Part shown: piece after piece, positions 60,206-64,000 of the stretch | Numbering within the stretch: the first letter of the stretch is position 1 | Layout of the letters: each line of letters starts with the position of its first letter | From: Agromyces sp. Leaf222 | Lineage (GTDB): Bacteria; Actinomycetota; Actinomycetes; Actinomycetales; Microbacteriaceae | DNA length: 64,000 bases | Direction of reading: 5' to 3' | NCBI RefSeq assembly: GCF_001421565.1 | Contig: NZ_LMKQ01000001.1 | Location: 929,651-993,650 of the forward strand | The notes under the pieces: model-generated | Told to the model about the DNA's origin: nothing | Database searches by the model: none | What the model saw: only the letters and a program-made list of their open reading frames with translations | Made by a program: the position numbers and the translations under genes

Positions 60206-61417
60206 TCATCCCCACGGCGCGTCGCACGGCTCGGTCGGCGAGCCCTTGAGCACTGGACCGAGCAGCGGCGCCAGCGCTTGCAGCACCTGTGTCGACGCAT
60301 CGCCGGTTCCGCCGTCGCCGTTGCCGAGCATCGCGACGACCGCCCCGGTCATCGGGTAGTACGCGAGGTTCGTCCCGTATCCGGGTTCGGCGCCGGCGTG
60401 CGAGACGCTCGTGATGCAGCCGGTCTCGACATCGAACTCGATGCCCGTGCCGAGGCCGTACGCGGCGCCGGTCGAGATGGCCGCGACATCCGCGTACCGC
60501 GCGATCTGCAGCTCGGGCGTCACGCCCGCGCCCTCGCCGAGGGCCTCGCCCCATGCGTGCAGGTCGTCGAGGGTCGACACCATCGCCCCACCTGCCCAGC
60601 TCTCGCCGTTCGACCAGTCGACGGTGTCGACCACCGCGCCGAGCTCGGGGCAGAACCCGGAGTAGCCGTGGGTCAGCGGGGCGGTGACCTCTCCGTCGGG
60701 CGCGAACCGGCTGCGGTCCATGCCGAACGGCTCGGTGATGCGGTCGTGGATGAGGGTCGCGAGGTCGTCGCCGGTGACCTGCTCGAGGATACCGCCGAGC
60801 AGGAAGTAGTTCGTGTTGGCGTACTCGAATCCCTCGCCCGGGGCGAAGTCGGCGCGGGGGGTCGCCGCGCCGACCGCGATGAGTTCGTCGGGCGCCGGGA
60901 CGGCGTGCGGGGCGGCACAGATGCGATCCACCTGCGCCCGCCCGGCCTCGCCGGTGCCGCTCGAGTGGTTCAGAAGCATCCGTACCGTGATGTTCGACGC
61001 CTCGGGGAAGTCGGGGTACCACCGGTCGAGGGTGTCGTCGAGGCTGACGTCGAATTCACCCTCGCCGATCACCTGCAGCATGACCGTCGAGACGATCGTC
61101 TTGGTGATGCTGCCGATCTTCTGCTGGTTGACGCGGCCGATCGGCTCGCCGGTGTCGACGTCGGCCACGCCCCGCTCGGAGACCCATTCGTCTTCGCCGG
61201 GGATCCACACCCCGATGATCACGCCAGGCATGCCGGATGCCGCGAACCCCTCGTCGAGCGCCGCCTCGAGTTCTGCGCGCAGCGCCGTGTCGAGCACCGG
61301 GGCGGATGTCGCGGGCGGGCTCGTGGCGGCATCCGAAACCGGCGTCGCGGCGCACCCTCCGAGGAGGAGGATCGTGGCGGCCGCAATTGCTGCGCCCGCC
61401 CATCTGGAGTTCCGCAT
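60206..61417 (-). CDS. Beta-lactamase-fold serine hydrolase lipoprotein
   Basis: This 403-residue class C-like (DD-peptidase/esterase) serine hydrolase has a lipobox ending at C22 (LLGGC), the nucleophile S103-I-T-K106, a YAN motif near residue 200 (FEYANTNY) and SHAGAEPGYGTN near the end. The family includes D-aminopeptidases and esterases more often than true beta-lactamases. It is anchored outside the membrane. The gene is isolated. Confidence 0.87.
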   Translation of the reverse strand: MRNSRWAGAAIAAATILLLGGCAATPVSDAATSPPATSAPVLDTALRAELEAALDEGFAASGMPGVIIGVWIPGEDEWVSERGVADVDTGEPIGRVNQQKIGSITKTIVSTVMLQVIGEGEFDVSLDDTLDRWYPDFPEASNITVRMLLNHSSGTGEAGRAQVDRICAAPHAVPAPDELIAVGAATPRADFAPGEGFEYANTNYFLLGGILEQVTGDDLATLIHDRITEPFGMDRSRFAPDGEVTAPLTHGYSGFCPELGAVVDTVDWSNGESWAGGAMVSTLDDLHAWGEALGEGAGVTPELQIARYADVAAISTGAAYGLGTGIEFDVETGCITSVSHAGAEPGYGTNLAYYPMTGAVVAMLGNGDGGTGDASTQVLQALAPLLGPVLKGSPTEPCDAPWG

Positions 61418-61680
61418 GACCAGCCCCTCGGGGGTCGCGCAAGACGCAGTTCAGGAGCCCCGTGCCCCCACTCGCGACCCTACGCCGCGGGCGCGCGCCG
61501 CTGTCTGACGGGCAACGCCCCCACTTCAGGGGGTCAGGCGGCTCTCGCGGCGGAGTTGCCAGTGGCTGAACCTCGGCGAGCAATGGGGCGAATGGCGAGT
61601 CGAATCGATGTCGTCTGGAGCGCCGCGTCTCCTAGGTCCGTTGAATGAGCTTCGAGCGCCATCACGTTTTCAGAATTCGA

Positions 61681-61717
61681 ATGCCAGATCCGCCTCATCG
61701 TGAGGCGGAACTGGCAT
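61681..61717 (-). terminator. Hairpin downstream of the GTPase gene, outer
   Basis: ATGCCAG / CTGGCAT outer arms and CCGCCTCA / TGAGGCGG inner arms close on a three-base loop. Transcription from the right would meet it second, followed by a T/A-rich stretch on the minus strand. Confidence 0.65.
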
Positions 61718-61736
61718 GGCGTCGCACGAACCATAT

Positions 61737-61753
61737 GTAGGCAATTCGCCTAC
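61737..61753 (-). terminator. Hairpin downstream of the GTPase gene, inner
   Basis: GTAGGC / GCCTAC arms surround a five-base loop, ten bases after the GTPase stop. With the next hairpin it forms a tandem stop. Confidence 0.55.
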
Positions 61754-61763
61754 TCCTGGTGAT

Positions 61764-62969
61764 TTACCGTTTGCTGATGCGCTGCTCGGCCATCTTGCGA
61801 ATGACGTCGAGAAGGTTGGGCGCGTAATCACCCCACGAATCGGCGACATTGGCAAGGTCGACCTTGCCCGTGTGTACTTGTTCGCAGAGGCGCATCCACG
61901 CTTCGCCGGTCGCTGCCGTCAGCGCGCCCGCAACGCTCGCGTTCACGACCATTCCGGCACCGGGGATCAGCTTGATGAAGCTGCGAGCCAGCGCCTGACC
62001 TGCGATCTGCACGCCGAGCTGAGCAAGGGCTCCAGCCGAGAGCATCGTCTTGAATTCGAGGTCGTAGATCGCCGCGATGCGGCCCATCATTCCGAGCTGG
62101 ATCGGCGCGAGGGCGACCGCGTCGGCAACGGGGATGGGCGTCGCAGCCGCGGCGGCAGCCAGTCCGGCAGCGCCGCGGATGATCGGGCGAGCCATCTCCC
62201 GCTTCCACGGGAGGTTGAGCCGCTGTGCGATGCGAAAGGCATCCTTCTCGTCTTCGGGCGAGAGGCTGAGGGTCTCCGCGACGAGTTCACCGAGGCCGTG
62301 CCCCTTCCCCTTCCCGTGCTTGTCACGGGTTGAGGTGAGGATGACCCGCTCGTACGGGATGCTGAGCGGCCGCTCGCCTTCGTCGACGGGGTTCTCGAGC
62401 CAAGCGACGAACCTCTTGAGATCCTGGGCGACATCACGCTTTCCCGTGATGGGGTTCTTCAGCCAGTCGACTTTCGTGAGTACGAGGATCACGGGAAGAC
62501 CCTGGGCATCGAGTTCTCGGATCATGTCGATCTCGGGCTGCTGCAGGCGATCCGAGGATGAGTTGACGCAGTACCAGACGACCGAGACCTGCTCGTCGGC
62601 GGATCGCTCCGAGATCGTCGTCAGGTGGTTGCGCAGCTGCTCGCTCGGTTGAAGCGGAGAACCGATCTCGAATCCTTCGACATCCCAAATGCCGAGCGAA
62701 TCGTCGTGGTAGTACTTCACGCCTCGAGTCACCGGCAGGCCGGTGCCGACCTTGGCCCAGTCCCGGCCGAACACGGCGTTCACAAGCGAGGACTTGCCCA
62801 CGCCGGAGCCACCGATGATCGCGAGATTGAACCGCCCGTATCGAGACTTCGCCTCAGTGGACGCCTCGATGAAGGGGCGCTCGTCGAACTCCTGCGAACG
62901 ATCGGTGGGCGTCTCGGGTTCAGCCGCCATCGGGCTGCCGTCTTTCTGGGCGCGATTCTCGGTCGTCAC
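61764..62969 (-). CDS. GTPase with a C-terminal hydrophobic domain
   Basis: This 401-residue P-loop GTPase has G1 GGSGVGKSS (53-61), G3 as DVEG in IWDVEGFE (about 96-99), and G4 TKVD in VLTKVDWL. The second half (about 255-375) is hydrophobic and Ala/Gly-rich, like the DUF697/YcjF part of membrane-associated GTPases and immunity-related GTPases. The GTG start overlaps the end of a DUF4230-like membrane gene. Possible roles are membrane remodelling, stress or defence; none is proven. Confidence 0.82.
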   Translation of the reverse strand: MTTENRAQKDGSPMAAEPETPTDRSQEFDERPFIEASTEAKSRYGRFNLAIIGGSGVGKSSLVNAVFGRDWAKVGTGLPVTRGVKYYHDDSLGIWDVEGFEIGSPLQPSEQLRNHLTTISERSADEQVSVVWYCVNSSSDRLQQPEIDMIRELDAQGLPVILVLTKVDWLKNPITGKRDVAQDLKRFVAWLENPVDEGERPLSIPYERVILTSTRDKHGKGKGHGLGELVAETLSLSPEDEKDAFRIAQRLNLPWKREMARPIIRGAAGLAAAAAATPIPVADAVALAPIQLGMMGRIAAIYDLEFKTMLSAGALAQLGVQIAGQALARSFIKLIPGAGMVVNASVAGALTAATGEAWMRLCEQVHTGKVDLANVADSWGDYAPNLLDVIRKMAEQRISKR

Positions 62970-63622
62970 TTCGTGAACTCGAATTCGAGGGTGACGTCGG
63001 GGTCGATGCTCGTGATGATGCTCGTGTAGAAGGAGCGGGCCTGGTCTTCGAGCAGCGGCCGGATACCTTCGATGTGGGTATCCACACCTTCTTCGGTGAG
63101 GACCTCCTCGATGACCTCGAACTTGTCGATCTCGGGAGTGGTCCAGCTGAGGAGGCCGTTCTCCTCCTTGGCCAGCGAGACGTCGGGGTTCTCGTAGCCG
63201 AGGAACGTGAACGCCGGGATCGAGATGAGATACGCGTTGTCGCCGGTCTTGCTGATCCTCACGTCCTTGCCTTCAATGCCGAACTTGGCGTCGAACTCGT
63301 AACGGAGGAACAAGGCACGCTCGCTTCCCGGCAGTTCGAACAGCCCGAGGAGTTTGTACTTTTCGCCGCGTTCCGTCTTCACGTCAGCCATGCCAGCGGT
63401 CAAGAGGATGACCTGCTCCTCTGTGGTGATCGACCTGATCACCTGGGTGTCGCGCGATTCGGTCGCGCCCAAGAACCTCCCGGCTGTCAGCCCCGCGAAG
63501 GCCGCCCCCGCCACGAGCAGGAGCACGAAGAGGACGAGCAGTGCCTTCGCCCACCACGGCGTCTTCTTCACCGGTTGAGACGCGGGCAAGGTCGGTCGTG
63601 GCGGCGTGGCCGTGGTGGTCAT
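62966..63622 (-). CDS. DUF4230-like membrane-anchored protein
   Basis: This 218-residue protein has one membrane helix near residues 27-50 (ALLVLFVLLLVAGAAFAGLT) and an outer domain resembling DUF4230 (STTEEQVILLTAGM-like start, then RYEFDAKFGIEG and ISIPAFTFLGYENPDV). The function of the family is unknown. GAGGAG precedes the ATG. Its four-base overlap with the GTPase gene indicates a functional pair. Confidence 0.8.
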   Translation of the reverse strand: MTTTATPPRPTLPASQPVKKTPWWAKALLVLFVLLLVAGAAFAGLTAGRFLGATESRDTQVIRSITTEEQVILLTAGMADVKTERGEKYKLLGLFELPGSERALFLRYEFDAKFGIEGKDVRISKTGDNAYLISIPAFTFLGYENPDVSLAKEENGLLSWTTPEIDKFEVIEEVLTEEGVDTHIEGIRPLLEDQARSFYTSIITSIDPDVTLEFEFTK

Positions 63623-63982
63623 GCGGTGGAACTCCTCGGGTAGAGCGACGACGCCGTCGCAGGTTGGATCTCGATGCACATCCAACGCGTCGTCGGCAGG
63701 GTGTCTCGACTCGCGGCGGCTTGCATGAGCGGATGCCGCGGCAGGCGGCATCCGCGGCTTCGGTGCCGAACGGGTATTCGGATCCGGTGATCGTGATGGG
63801 CCTGCGCCGAACTCCCGGCTCCCACGAACGAGTACCAAGGTAGTGAGCGGTGGAGAGTCGGAATATCAAAAGCGTGCGATCTGCCCCGAACGGGGGGCCT
63901 CGCCAGAGACGCCGAAGGGCGCGGATCGCGCCGAGTCGTCAATAGAGTGAAGACGCAGCCCGGTGATCGAATGGGGAACGAC
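63623..63982. other. 360-base intergenic region with one hairpin
   Basis: It holds the promoter side of the DUF4230-like gene and a CGGATGCCGC / GCGGCATCCG hairpin at 63730-63754 with a five-base loop. Frames on either strand here look like shadows. I see nothing else that I can name. Confidence 0.55.
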
Positions 63983-64000
63983 ATGCCGAGCACGATCCGC
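63983..64000 (+). CDS. Possible start of a gene cut by the window edge
   Basis: An ATG 18 bases before the edge is preceded by GGGGA. An in-frame ATG at 63971 is an alternative start. Only MPSTIR is visible, so nothing can be said of its product. Confidence 0.3.

Larger units (their letters stand above)
61418..61763. other. 346-base intergenic region with two hairpins
   Basis: This stretch carries the promoter region of the serine hydrolase gene on the left and, on the right, two inverted repeats after the GTPase gene (listed separately). It looks less GC-rich than most of the window. I see no convincing gene: a 66-codon minus-strand frame here runs through both hairpins. Confidence 0.6.

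Noticed and set aside
61534..61734. A 66-codon minus-strand frame after the GTPase gene
   Set aside because: It covers the tandem hairpins, has no ribosome site and no recognisable product.
63619..63993. A 124-codon minus-strand frame at the right end
   Set aside because: It crosses a hairpin and the ribosome site of the DUF4230-like gene; composition is that of a shadow.
1..64000. CRISPR arrays, tRNA or rRNA genes, integrase or transposase genes
   Set aside because: I looked for regularly spaced repeats, tRNA-like arms and the usual recombinase motifs on both strands and found none that hold up.

Overview
The window looks like chromosome of a high-GC actinobacterium of the Microbacteriaceae type (Agromyces or a close relative is my guess). 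The reasons are the very high GC content, short overlapping operons, many apparently leaderless genes, actinobacterial families (CtpE-like P-type ATPase, SigJ/ECF41 sigma factors, an LAxTG-type sorted protein), and constant use of the word GGATGCCGCGG and its complement in genes and terminators. No rRNA, tRNA, CRISPR array, intact insertion sequence or prophage was seen. The genus is inferred from style only.

Layout. 1-2.1 kb: end of a peptide-type ABC operon with an amidase. 2.3-8.7 kb: a LacI-controlled sugar locus with two permeases, a binding lipoprotein and a GH35 beta-galactosidase, and two operator palindromes. 8.9-14.2 kb: small enzymes, a proline-racemase/ornithine-cyclodeaminase operon, and an SRPBCC-ArsR pair with its own operators. 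14.4-17.3 kb: a large sorted surface protein with three lamin-tail-like domains and a beta-propeller. 17.5-24.3 kb: Nudix plus ABC exporter, AsnC/LysE, quinone reductase, GNAT and MarR/flavodoxin-fold pairs. 24.4-26.9 kb: an overlapping three-gene cassette made of a small 22-residue-repeat protein, a JmjC/cupin oxygenase and a sucrase-ferredoxin-like protein. 26.9-33.9 kb: P-type ATPase and small genes, including one gene remnant.

33.9-39.5 kb is an ECF41 (SigJ-type) neighbourhood. The sigma gene, a free-standing SnoaL-like gene, two NAD-binding epimerase-like paralogues, two hydrolases and probably an acetyltransferase are linked by copies of one promoter pattern, YGTCACA-N16-GGTC. A second ECF41 gene with a carboxymuconolactone-decarboxylase-like partner lies at 46.8-48.3 kb and has a related promoter.

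39.6-54.1 kb: two two-component systems (DesK/NarL type and OmpR type, the latter with CTGAAGC direct repeats near it), a CAT-like acetyltransferase, an acetolactate decarboxylase, hydrolases, lipoproteins, and a helix-turn-helix/nucleotidyltransferase pair resembling a toxin-antitoxin module. 54.2-61.4 kb: a secreted peptidoglycan-binding protein, an amidohydrolase/APC transporter operon with two LacI-type half-sites, a TerC protein and a beta-lactamase-fold lipoprotein. 61.4-64 kb: a GTPase/DUF4230-like operon in a stretch that looks less GC-rich.

The most interesting candidates are the repeat-protein/JmjC/ferredoxin cassette and the ECF41 local regulon. Both rest on pattern reading and family knowledge, not on database searches.
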